Shown: in pieces, positions 17,984 through 25,150 of the stretch
How positions within the stretch are numbered: the first letter of the stretch is position 1
How the letters are laid out: the number at the start of each line of letters is the position of its first letter
From: CBDDLJ01 sp965230635
Lineage (GTDB): Bacteria > Pseudomonadota > Gammaproteobacteria > UBA1113
DNA: 47,172 nucleotides
Direction of reading: 5' to 3'
Assembly (NCBI GenBank): GCA_965230635.1
Contig: CBDDLJ010000018.1
Coordinates: 1 to 47,172, forward strand
The notes under the pieces: generated by a model
What the model was told of the DNA's origin: nothing
The model's database searches: none
Seen by the model: the letters and a program-made list of their open reading frames with translations, nothing else
Program-made: the position numbers and the translations under genes

Positions 17984-19569
17984 CTCATTTGGTCAAATAG
18001 TCTGCTCACGCAGATCAGTTAAGCTACGTCCCTTTGCCATGTGATGGGCTTTCCTCATCTCAGACTATTACGGACGTTCGGCCAACTTGTTTGTCATTGA
18101 GGTCATGCTTTCTTACCATTCAAACAAGCCTTCCCCAGCTTACCTACTTAAGCTCAAGCATATTGGGGTGGATGCCGATCGCAATCTTTAACCTTATCGT
18201 TCTGTAAGGTGATAACGTTTGAATGCAGAATTGTGATTTAGCATTCTGCGACTGCTAAGTACTTGCATATTACTTAGTAGTTGCTGTCCTTGCCGTTATC
18301 TGTAGCAAGTCCACACGTTATACTGCCTATTAACTCGATTAGGCAGTGGCGACATTTCAGCCCATAGATACGAATTAACCGGTTCATGTTTTTCATCCGT
18401 CCAATACTCAGTCTAGAGAAGTATCTTGGCTTATCGAGTTCGCCTCACTTCCCGTTGTCAGCGAGTTACATCACCTTACCAGCATACGGTAAATCACTGT
18501 CGCTTAGACTCAAGTGCTTGCACAACCAAGCACTGCTCCTCACAGTTTAACCTCCTTTTCACATATATCTGTGTAGATATCTCAAGTAGAATCGTGGTTC
18601 ATTTAAGCATCCTTGCTAATGCTGAACTCCGGGCACACTGTAAGTCACATCCAATACCCAATGTACTTGGTTTTCTACTTGCCAATAACATCGAATCGCC
18701 TCAGCGATTTGCTTAACCTGTAGAGGTAACGAACTAATATAGTAGTGGGTTTGAGTTTGCCGCTTTCCTTTGATTTCTCGAATGCGCTCTACTTCCACTA
18801 GCGTACGTAATCCATTCCAATGTGCTCCCTCAGTAATCCAATCACTGACAAGACATTGGCGGTAATGTCTTGTATCAATACGGCCATGTTCTACTTCAAT
18901 TTCGGTGGTGGTATTTTTCCCCGGCTCTAATTTATTTTCTTGATGCAGTTTTTTAAAATAGTCCCGTATTTCATGATATAAATTACGGTGATTATTTTTT
19001 AACTGGTAATACATAATCGCTCTCTTCAATTCTAACAAGTCTAGCATCGCTAACACACTCACATTTTGCTCCAGGCAGTAATACTATACAGTTCTGTCGT
19101 TCTTTGCGCACTAAAACTTCGCCGCAGTGTTGTACCATCAATCGCGATTTGTTCGCGTCCCTTAGCCAAACGTAGTTCATTGACCCAGTTCATAAAACAA
19201 GTCGTAAACGCTTCAGGGCATAATGCGGCAATCGTGCGGGCTATGGTATCATCGACGGGGATCCCTTGAGCATAAGGACGATACTGTCTAAGCCAGCCTA
19301 ACTTATTTTCTCTAAATGCCTGAATTTCTTTCCAACTCTCAGCCCCTGACATGAAGGCAGTGGCCACTAAAAACACAATATCAATAAGCAGTTCATAACT
19401 GCTTATTGATATCACTGCGCGGGTAAACTAAATCTGAAAAATAATCGATAAAGCTCATATTTGTTCCCTTAAAAAACAATTAAAACTCTATTTGATCAAA
19501 CTGAAGCAATTTATGCAAATATTTTTTCAAGGTGGTAAGATCTTGCCCTAACATTATTGGTTGGTGGTC

Positions 19570-19607
19570 TTGACATGGGGATCACTTTACAGTAATGTTT
19601 TTACTGT
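19570..19607 (+). promoter_or_regulatory. Candidate promoter and operator of the graspetide-like operon
   Basis: TTGACA at 19570-19575 is a perfect -35 box; 17 bases on, TAATGT at 19593 is a weak -10. Overlapping the -10 is an inverted repeat, ACAGTAA (19589-19595) and TTACTGT (19601-19607) with a five-base gap, which could be an operator. A tandem GGTGTAAAA pair follows. The combination of strong -35, weak -10 and overlapping repeat suggests regulated expression; this is inference. Confidence 0.45.
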
Positions 19608-19704
19608 CAATAAAAGTGGTGTAAAAGGTGTAAAACTTGTTTTATACGCATTTTTTGGACAAAAGTAAATTTGATGTTAATTTATAGAAACAGGAGAAGT
19701 AATT

Positions 19705-19908
19705 ATGGCCAAAACATCTAGTGGATTATTTTTTCAGGAATGCCAAAAAGAAGAAAAAGAAAGCGCTGTCAGTAGAGCCAAAGAACAGCCATTTGGTTGT
19801 AACTTTCTTAGTCAAGCTGCTCAACAGGAAGAAGGACAAGATGGAGTAACAGCCACCGCGACAGCAGTTCCCAATGGTGGAGATGCTGATGTTGATCATA
19901 CTTTTTAA
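19705..19908 (+). CDS. Candidate graspetide (microviridin-like) precursor peptide
   Basis: A 67-aa peptide with a good ribosome site (GGAGAAG five bases before ATG). Residues 29-35 read PFGCNFL, matching the PFxxxFL pattern of the microviridin leader motif PFFARFL that the ATP-grasp ligase binds. The tail, residues 48-67, is VTATATAVPNGGDADVDHTF: three Thr (49, 51, 53) alternate with small residues, then a PNGG turn, then three Asp (60, 62, 64). Thr hydroxyls and Asp carboxyls are the groups joined by ester bonds in graspetides. The ligase gene follows after 17 bases. No signal peptide. The identification rests on leader motif, core composition and neighbour together; the product and target are unknown. 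Confidence 0.75.
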   Translation: MAKTSSGLFFQECQKEEKESAVSRAKEQPFGCNFLSQAAQQEEGQDGVTATATAVPNGGDADVDHTF

Positions 19909-19925
19909 AGTCAAATAGAGCGATA

Positions 19926-20882
19926 ATGGGTGCAGTATTAATTATAGGTCAAAATATTGACGATCCACATATTAATAAAGTTGTGAAGCATCTCAAAAAT
20001 AAAAAAATTGAAACGGTTTTTTTTGAAAGGTATAGTTTCAATCAATATGTGACGTACTCATTTAATAATAAAGTTAGTGCTTGTTTAACAGTGGATAACG
20101 CTGATTATCCACTGAGCTCTGAATACTTCCGCTCTGTGTTTTTTAGACAGAAACCATTCTTTAATTTTGAGCATAGCCATAATATGGATATAGGAGATAA
20201 ACTCAAAATGCAAGAATGGAGGCATGCAATTTCTCCTATAAGAGATTTTTTATCTGATTCATTCTGGGTAAACGATCCATATGACTCACAAAAAATATCA
20301 CAAAAGATTTATCAATTAAAGCTAGCCCTTGATGTTAGATTAACTATACCTAAAACTGTTATCACCAATAATCCAGATACTGTTCTTTCAGCCTTTCCTG
20401 ACAAAAACAAAGTTGTGTACAAAACACTATCATCCTTCATGTCATCAGGAAAAATAATATATACCAATGAGATCTCTCAATCAGATATTAAAAAGAACGC
20501 TGAAATGATAAAAGTTGCCCCAGGAATTTTTCAAGAGCTGTTTGATAAACAACATGAGCTACGCATTTCTATTGTTAGGGAAGATGTTTTTGTTTACAAA
20601 GTGAATTCACAAAGTAATAAACTTTGCACATTGGATTGGAGACATCAACAGAAGCCAGATATGTTTGTTCGTGGTGAGTGCAGCAGTGAAATGATCTCTA
20701 AGCTACTTAAGTTTCACAAAAAGTCTGGCTTGGTCTATGCAGCATATGACTTTATTGTAGATAAAAATGGCAAAGAAATATTTCTTGAGTGTAATCCATC
20801 AGGGCAGTGGTATTTCAACAAAGAAATAGGTGACAAAATATCAATGGCCGTAGCTGAAGCACTAGCAATAGGTGAGGATTAA
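19926..20882 (+). CDS. ATP-grasp ligase, graspetide (MvdC/MvdD-like) type
   Basis: A 318-aa ATP-grasp protein. The N-terminal VLIIGQNIDDPHINKVVKHL resembles the start of microviridin ligases, and ECNPSGQWYF near residues 294-303 matches their E-x-N-P-x-G-Q-W motif, which holds metal and nucleotide ligands. Other ATP-grasp landmarks are KTLSSFMSSGKIIYT (about 167-181) and FQELFDKQHELRISIV (about 202-217, the QELxxxxxELR segment). Such enzymes activate Asp/Glu side chains with ATP and close ester or amide rings on a precursor peptide. Only one ligase is present. The start ATG has a weak ribosome site, so translation may depend on the upstream peptide gene. Its last bases overlap the next gene by 11. 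Confidence 0.85.
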   Translation: MGAVLIIGQNIDDPHINKVVKHLKNKKIETVFFERYSFNQYVTYSFNNKVSACLTVDNADYPLSSEYFRSVFFRQKPFFNFEHSHNMDIGDKLKMQEWRHAISPIRDFLSDSFWVNDPYDSQKISQKIYQLKLALDVRLTIPKTVITNNPDTVLSAFPDKNKVVYKTLSSFMSSGKIIYTNEISQSDIKKNAEMIKVAPGIFQELFDKQHELRISIVREDVFVYKVNSQSNKLCTLDWRHQQKPDMFVRGECSSEMISKLLKFHKKSGLVYAAYDFIVDKNGKEIFLECNPSGQWYFNKEIGDKISMAVAEALAIGED

Positions 20883-22161
20883 ATTAAAATCTAGAACTTT
20901 TTTGCCTGTTAAATGTCAGAAAGAATATTTTAGGATGCGCTCTATGTTATTTGTGAATCATCAAAGCTGGAAAATACAACTTACTAATAAAGGCAATAGT
21001 TTTAGCCTGAAGTTAATTGATCCCTGGGGATTTAGCTATCTTAGTTCCGCTGTCATTATTGAAAACGTACCAATGGTGCTTAATGAACAATTAACCAATT
21101 GCTCATTAATAGAACGACCAAAAATCCTATATGATTATATTCAGTTACAACTAGGACAGCACAATAAGCATAAAATACATGTGGAAAAGATAAATCGTAA
21201 TTATATTTTAAGATTTGGTCAATATGGATTGTTAGGCGGGGGAAGAGAAGGTTCTTTATTTTTTTCAGCCGCACAAACAACTCTTGGTGTTGTTTTAATT
21301 GCATCAGGAGGGGGATCAATATTAGGGAGTATTCTACTGAGCTCAGGGATAAGTGGTGGTATGACCGCACTCAACAGTAGTGAAGAAGATTTTAATGAAG
21401 ATGAATATCTGAAGCAAACGGTTATTGGTGGTACTGTTGGCGCTATTTCAGGTGGCGTTTTTTCTGCGCTTGGGCCAACTAGCACTGCAGTAGCAGCTTC
21501 TTCCAGTGAAAGCATTCTTTTGGCTCAAACTGTTGCTGGTTCGGCAGGCAAGGTAAGCCACCATATTCTTAATGATGTGGCTCATGGCAAAGATCTACCT
21601 AGTGCTAAAGAATTAGCATGGGATGCCTGTGTTGGTGGTGTAACAGCTGGTGCAGCATCAGTCACGTCAGGAGTTAGTCAAAGCTTGACCAGCAAAATAT
21701 TCAAAGGAATGGCAGAAGGAGCTGATGATATTGCGTTAGCGATAACTAATGATGCTGTTTCGGAAGTTACAGATGATATTTTAATAGCTGCAGTTGAAGG
21801 GGCATCCAGAGCTGTTGCAGGTAATGTGGCTAGCACTATCGCTGGTAATGCAATGGAAAAACGAGATATAAATAGTGGCTTAAAACTTGCCATTGCTCAA
21901 GGAGCAATTTTAGGTGGAGCAATAGGAGGATTGCAGACAGCAAAAAATAATACTGATAAGGGATTAGATGACCCTGAAGAACCTCCATCAAGGGGTCCAA
22001 ATCTAAAAGTAGGCCAAAAATTTCAGTCGAACAAAATACCGGCAATAACAAATCAACAAATGATCGCCAGTGTAGGAAAATGGCACAGTTTTTTTCCTCA
22101 GAGAAAAATAGAAAGAATAAGTGTTATTGGCTCACATAGGGCGAGTTCTCGGATTGTCTAA
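20872..22161 (+). CDS. Glycine-zipper protein of unknown function in the graspetide-like operon
   Basis: A 429-aa protein if the overlapping GTG at 20872 is used; ATGs at 20935 or 20944 (AGG nine bases before the second) are alternatives. Residues 1-115 look globular. From about 122 to 390 it is rich in Gly, Ala and Ser with hydrophobic runs such as TLGVVLIASGGGSILGSILL, VIGGTVGAISGGVF and AIAQGAILGGAIGG, typical glycine zippers able to insert in or associate with membranes. The module recalls repeats seen in large proteins of amoeba-associated bacteria, from memory only. It has no signal peptide. It could be an immunity, export or toxic partner, or the target of modification; the sequence does not decide. 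Confidence 0.6.
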   Translation: MRIKLKSRTFLPVKCQKEYFRMRSMLFVNHQSWKIQLTNKGNSFSLKLIDPWGFSYLSSAVIIENVPMVLNEQLTNCSLIERPKILYDYIQLQLGQHNKHKIHVEKINRNYILRFGQYGLLGGGREGSLFFSAAQTTLGVVLIASGGGSILGSILLSSGISGGMTALNSSEEDFNEDEYLKQTVIGGTVGAISGGVFSALGPTSTAVAASSSESILLAQTVAGSAGKVSHHILNDVAHGKDLPSAKELAWDACVGGVTAGAASVTSGVSQSLTSKIFKGMAEGADDIALAITNDAVSEVTDDILIAAVEGASRAVAGNVASTIAGNAMEKRDINSGLKLAIAQGAILGGAIGGLQTAKNNTDKGLDDPEEPPSRGPNLKVGQKFQSNKIPAITNQQMIASVGKWHSFFPQRKIERISVIGSHRASSRIV

Positions 22162-22211
22162 GATTCCCAAATTGCATAAGGGGGCAATTAGTTTGTTATT
22201 TACATTACGTG

Positions 22212-22653
22212 TAGGGCAAAATCTGTCCTGGTTGTGTCCTTATAATGCTGTAAATTCGAAATGGCTGGCACATAAATAGTCTAAAACCGGTTAATTATTT
22301 ATCAATGATGACCCGCCACTTCGTGGTTCCCTTCCTCATTGATAAATAATTAACCTCCCACTTCATTTATTTACATGCCAGCCATTTCGAATTTACAGCA
22401 TTATAAGGACACAACCTTCAAATGCCTGAATTTCTTTCCAACCCTCAGCCCCTGGCATGACGGCAGTGGCCACTAAAAATACAATATTAAGCAGTTCATA
22501 ACGCTTAGTGATATCATTGCGCGGGTCAATTAAATCTGAAAAATGATCGATAAAGTTCATACTTGTTCCCTTAAAAAACAATTAAAGCTCTATTTGATCA
22601 AATTGAAGCAATTTATGCAAATATTTTATTCAAGGTGGTAAGATCTTGCCCTG
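22212..22653 (-). mobile_element. ISAs1-family remnant, copy 2
   Basis: The right end (minus-strand CAGGGCAAGATCTTACCACC from 22653) and the transposase N-terminus (start 22560, MNFIDHFSDLIDPRNDITKR, to about 22417) are nearly identical to copy 1 and lack its first frameshift. A left end, TAGGGCAAAATCT, sits at 22212. Most of the transposase gene is gone, and a 187-base palindrome fills the gap. Confidence 0.75.
22230..22416. repeat. 187-base near-perfect palindrome inside IS copy 2
   Basis: The arms 22230-22270 and 22376-22416 are exact 41-base inverted repeats (GGTTGTGTCCTTATAATGCT and onward). Inner arms GGTTAATTATTTATCAATGA (22289-22308) and its complement (22336-22355) extend the pairing, leaving only a 27-base loop. 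Transcribed, it would fold into one long hairpin. The structure resembles a palindromic MITE. It belongs to a different family from the TATAGCG elements. Confidence 0.85.
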
Positions 22654-22741
22654 CTTGATTGATCAGGCTTAAGGCGTATAAACTGGCTAAGTGAAAAGCA
22701 TTTATACTTTAATTTGTTATACCGTATCCCTATATAATATT

Positions 22742-22770
22742 TTGAAAGTTCTTAAGTTAAATGCTATAAC
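22742..22770 (+). promoter_or_regulatory. Candidate promoter of the dksA-like gene
   Basis: TTGAAA at 22742-22747, a 17-base spacer and TATAAC at 22765-22770 give a good sigma-70 promoter. The transcript would have a leader of about 110 bases. That leader contains a ten-codon open frame (ATG at 22811, reading MVKVAILGII) whose significance is unclear. Confidence 0.5.
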
Positions 22771-22885
22771 TGCCGAATATTATTGGAGATGCCATGAATG
22801 AGTAGGAAAAATGGTAAAAGTCGCAATATTAGGCATAATTTGAACATTATCGGTTTGTTTCATTTATTTTTAGGGAGTTGTAAGC

Positions 22886-23296
22886 GTGCTGACTGAAGAA
22901 AAATTACTAGCTATGTCTGAAGATGATTATATGAATGATGAGCAGTTAGCTTTTTTTAAGGAAAAATTAAAGCAAATGTTCCAAGAAGTTTCGCTTGATA
23001 TTCAAGATGCGAAACAAGAATTAGGCCGCATTGAAGAGAATCATGATCCGCTAGATACGGCATCACACACTGAAATGCAGCAATTAGAATTGCGCAAAAT
23101 GGAACGTTTAACGAAATTACTGCGTAAAATAGAAATATCATTACGTGATATTGACCGAGGTGAATACGGGTTTTGTCGTGAAACGGGTGAAGCGATAGGA
23201 ATTGGTCGTTTATTAGCGCGTCCAACAGCGACATTGAGCATTGAAGCGAAGCAGCGCCAAGAGCATCTTGAGAAATCAACCCGAGATGAAAATTAA
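22886..23296 (+). CDS. dksA: DksA-family transcription factor, cysteine-poor
   Basis: A 136-aa DksA homologue, expected to enter the RNA polymerase secondary channel and, with ppGpp, adjust rRNA and amino-acid promoters. It has an N-terminal helix, a coiled coil with the functional DxxDxA tip (DPLDTA, residues 53-58) and a C-terminal finger region. Of the usual CxxC...CxxC zinc set, only the first Cys remains (FCRETGEAIG; then LSIEAKQ), so it should fold without zinc as in Cys-poor DksA forms. Start is GTG with GGAG eight bases before it. Confidence 0.9.
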   Translation: MLTEEKLLAMSEDDYMNDEQLAFFKEKLKQMFQEVSLDIQDAKQELGRIEENHDPLDTASHTEMQQLELRKMERLTKLLRKIEISLRDIDRGEYGFCRETGEAIGIGRLLARPTATLSIEAKQRQEHLEKSTRDEN

Positions 23297-23362
23297 AAGT
23301 TTTTATTGATGAAAGTTTCTGTATTTTACTCTAAATTTGTTAGTAGATATCGATAGTTCAGT

Positions 23363-23905
23363 TTAAGCATGATGTAGTAATTGATATATGCCTATCGGTA
23401 TTGCCATGGCAATGCCCATTGCAATAAATAATTTATAGCTGCGTACATGAACAATGTAGTACATTCCTAACATACTAGTTAAACTCCAGCGGGCTGATTC
23501 AATAATGAAAAATAAGGCTAAGCTGTTAGGTACAAAGCTGTTGGAAAAAACTTGCGTCCCTAAGCAAAAAAGAAAAATAATATTACAAATTGGTAATAGA
23601 AAAGTGCAGCAGGTAAAGATCAGTGCTTTTTCATGTGTAATTGATTTTTGTGGGTATTTTTTTGTAATGAGTTGAGCCAGCAATATGTAAAAAGCTGATG
23701 TCAGCAGAATATAAATTGATACACCCGCTGTCTCTGAAGAAATGAGTGTTAGCGTTAATATAATAGCAAGTACTATCAATACAAATAAAATATAGGATAA
23801 TTTTTTTCGTTTTTTTATTTTAATTATGTTGCCGAAGAGGTGATTTAATAATAGTAGAAATAAAGGGTACAGACCCATAGCAAAAATGACGTGAAAGAGT
23901 AGCAT
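23363..23905 (-). CDS. Hypothetical multi-pass membrane protein
   Basis: A 180-aa protein with about six hydrophobic segments and a basic loop (KIKKRKK, residues 29-35). I recognise no family. It starts 11 bases after the end of the MidA-type methyltransferase gene on the same strand, so they probably share a transcript. Confidence 0.65.
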   Translation of the reverse strand: MLLFHVIFAMGLYPLFLLLLNHLFGNIIKIKKRKKLSYILFVLIVLAIILTLTLISSETAGVSIYILLTSAFYILLAQLITKKYPQKSITHEKALIFTCCTFLLPICNIIFLFCLGTQVFSNSFVPNSLALFFIIESARWSLTSMLGMYYIVHVRSYKLFIAMGIAMAIPIGIYQLLHHA

Positions 23906-23916
23906 GAATTTTTCTC

Positions 23917-25098
23917 CTATAGACGATGACGCATATCCGCTAATTCAAATCCAGAGAGAGCAGTATCACAATTTTTTGATAATGCCATTATTTTAAATAA
24001 CTCGCCCATTTCTTGTGGTGATGTTAATTGTATCAGGGTTTGGTTTCTATTGTAATATTCAATAGGATCGGTTATTTCGGTGAGGTTGTCAACAATACCA
24101 GATGCGAGTAAAAACATAGCTTGGGTGGTATAACCAGTAACAGAAAATTCTGTTGAATCAGCTGCATTAGCAAGTGCAGTAAAATCAACATGTGCCGTAA
24201 TATCTTGCAATCCTAATTGTATTAGTGGATTGCTGTGAGCATAATGCTGATAATGACACATTAATGTGCCTTGGTTACGTTGCGGATGATAATACTCATG
24301 CTCAGGAAAACCATAATCAATCAATAATACGTATCCTTTTACCATACAGTTAGCTAAACTACGCAGCCATGGTTGATAATAGCTATTAATCTCAGTTGTG
24401 TAGCCTTGTGCAATGGTCTCAGCATCTAACAATGAGGCAATGTGTTGCATAGTGTCTGATATGGTATTATTTTCTGGCTCATCGAGGAAAAGTTGCCATT
24501 GGTTTTGTTGAAAAGTAACATAGTATTCCTGTAATTTTTTTTTTGAAAGATGCACCAAGTGAATTGGCATTGCATCTAATACTTCATTTGCTAAGACGAT
24601 TCCAGAAAAACTTTCTGGGAGTTTATCTAGCCAAGTGATCCGAGATATTAATTCAGGACATTTTTCTGATAAGGTGTTTTTCTGTTTTCTGCGCAAATTA
24701 GCACTGACTTCAAGAATGTAATAATGCTCAGGCAGTGAATCTTGCTGCTGCAATGTTAATAGAATATCAGCAGCCATAATGCCACTGCCTGCACCGAACT
24801 CGAGAATGGATCCATTTTCTAAGGAAGTCAGCACTTGCTGGCATTGCTGGGCAAGGCATTGGGAAAATAAGGATGAGATTTCAGGGGCTGTGATAAAGTC
24901 ACCATTTTTTCCAAATTCTTGCAGTCCAGCACTATAATATCCCAAGCCGGGCGCATATAATACTTCCTGCATAAAGCGATGAAAAGATAACTTACCATTT
25001 TGTTTAGACAAAATAGTTTGCAAGTGCTGTTCAACTTTTTTACTATGTGCTTGAGCATTTGAGCTGGGTTGTGGCAATATTTGCTGATTTTTGTACAT
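23917..25098 (-). CDS. MidA/NDUFAF7-type SAM-dependent methyltransferase
   Basis: A 393-aa protein of the COG1565 family. The SAM-binding motif is ILEFGAGSGIMAADIL (residues about 98-113), followed by LANEVLDAMP, the characteristic motif of this family. The N-terminal GKLSFHRFMQEVLYAPGLGYY is also typical. The mitochondrial relative methylates an arginine of a complex I subunit; the bacterial substrate is not settled. It is divergent from the pteridine reductase gene, 52 bases away. The ATG lacks a clear ribosome site. Confidence 0.88.
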   Translation of the reverse strand: MYKNQQILPQPSSNAQAHSKKVEQHLQTILSKQNGKLSFHRFMQEVLYAPGLGYYSAGLQEFGKNGDFITAPEISSLFSQCLAQQCQQVLTSLENGSILEFGAGSGIMAADILLTLQQQDSLPEHYYILEVSANLRRKQKNTLSEKCPELISRITWLDKLPESFSGIVLANEVLDAMPIHLVHLSKKKLQEYYVTFQQNQWQLFLDEPENNTISDTMQHIASLLDAETIAQGYTTEINSYYQPWLRSLANCMVKGYVLLIDYGFPEHEYYHPQRNQGTLMCHYQHYAHSNPLIQLGLQDITAHVDFTALANAADSTEFSVTGYTTQAMFLLASGIVDNLTEITDPIEYYNRNQTLIQLTSPQEMGELFKIMALSKNCDTALSGFELADMRHRL

Positions 25099-25150
25099 TT
25101 TGGTAGTGTTATTTAACCTTAATTGATATAAATTTCAATAAGTTGGATAT

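Larger units (their letters stand above)
16377..18638 (-). mobile_element. Group II intron inserted in the ISAs1 transposase
   Basis: The intron runs on the minus strand from GTGTGCCCGG at 18638 (consensus GUGYG) to CTCTAC at 16377. Removing it joins ACTTACA to AAGAAGATGAC, restoring the transposase frame as VTYKEDDCRIRR, exactly the family consensus, so both boundaries are well fixed. The 650 bases upstream of the reverse transcriptase frame hold the structured ribozyme domains I-IV, and domain V lies at 16428-16461. The encoded protein is broken, so the intron would need help from another copy to splice efficiently or move. Confidence 0.88.
16189..19458 (-). pseudogene. ISAs1-family transposase, frameshifted and intron-split
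   Basis: The transposase starts at 19458 (MSFIDYFSDLV), loses frame near 19405 by an inserted base, continues as 19059-19415 (contains AIDGTTLRRSF), shifts frame again near 19060, and continues to 18639 (YWQVENQVHWVLDVTY). About 20 codons around the usual DAMGCQ segment are missing. The group II intron then intervenes. The 3' exon 16189-16376 encodes EDDCRIRREHAAENLAVMRR through a stop at 16189. The RHWxIENxLHWVLDVTF-EDxSRIR pattern is diagnostic of the ISAs1 family. No functional protein can be made. Confidence 0.85.
16179..19550 (-). mobile_element. ISAs1-family insertion sequence, copy 1, interrupted by a group II intron
   Basis: The ends are inverted repeats: CAGGGCAAAATCA at 16179 and, on the minus strand, TAGGGCAAGATCTTACCACC from 19550. 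Removing the 2262-base intron leaves about 1.1 kb, near the usual size of this IS family. The bases between the transposase start and the right end (19459-19550) are nearly identical to those in copy 2. Confidence 0.8.
16179..22653. mobile_element. Candidate composite transposon carrying a graspetide-like cassette
   Basis: Two ISAs1-type copies in the same orientation (16179-19550 and 22212-22653) bracket three plus-strand genes. The ten bases outside the left copy (16169-16178, CTCGATTGAT) match the ten outside the right copy (22654-22663, CTTGATTGAT) at nine positions. The inner flanks (ACATTATTGG after 19550, ATTACGTG before 22212) match neither. This is what one transposition of the whole unit would leave, with an ISAs1-like target duplication of about 10 bases. 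Both IS copies are now defective, so the unit is probably immobile. Confidence 0.6.

Noticed and set aside
18426..18716. Plus-strand open frame over the intron/transposase junction
   Set aside because: It lies in structured intron RNA and antisense to the transposase; it has no family resemblance.
20944..22161. Treating the 429-aa protein as a second graspetide precursor
   Set aside because: It has no PFxxxFL leader motif and no repeated Thr/Asp core blocks.
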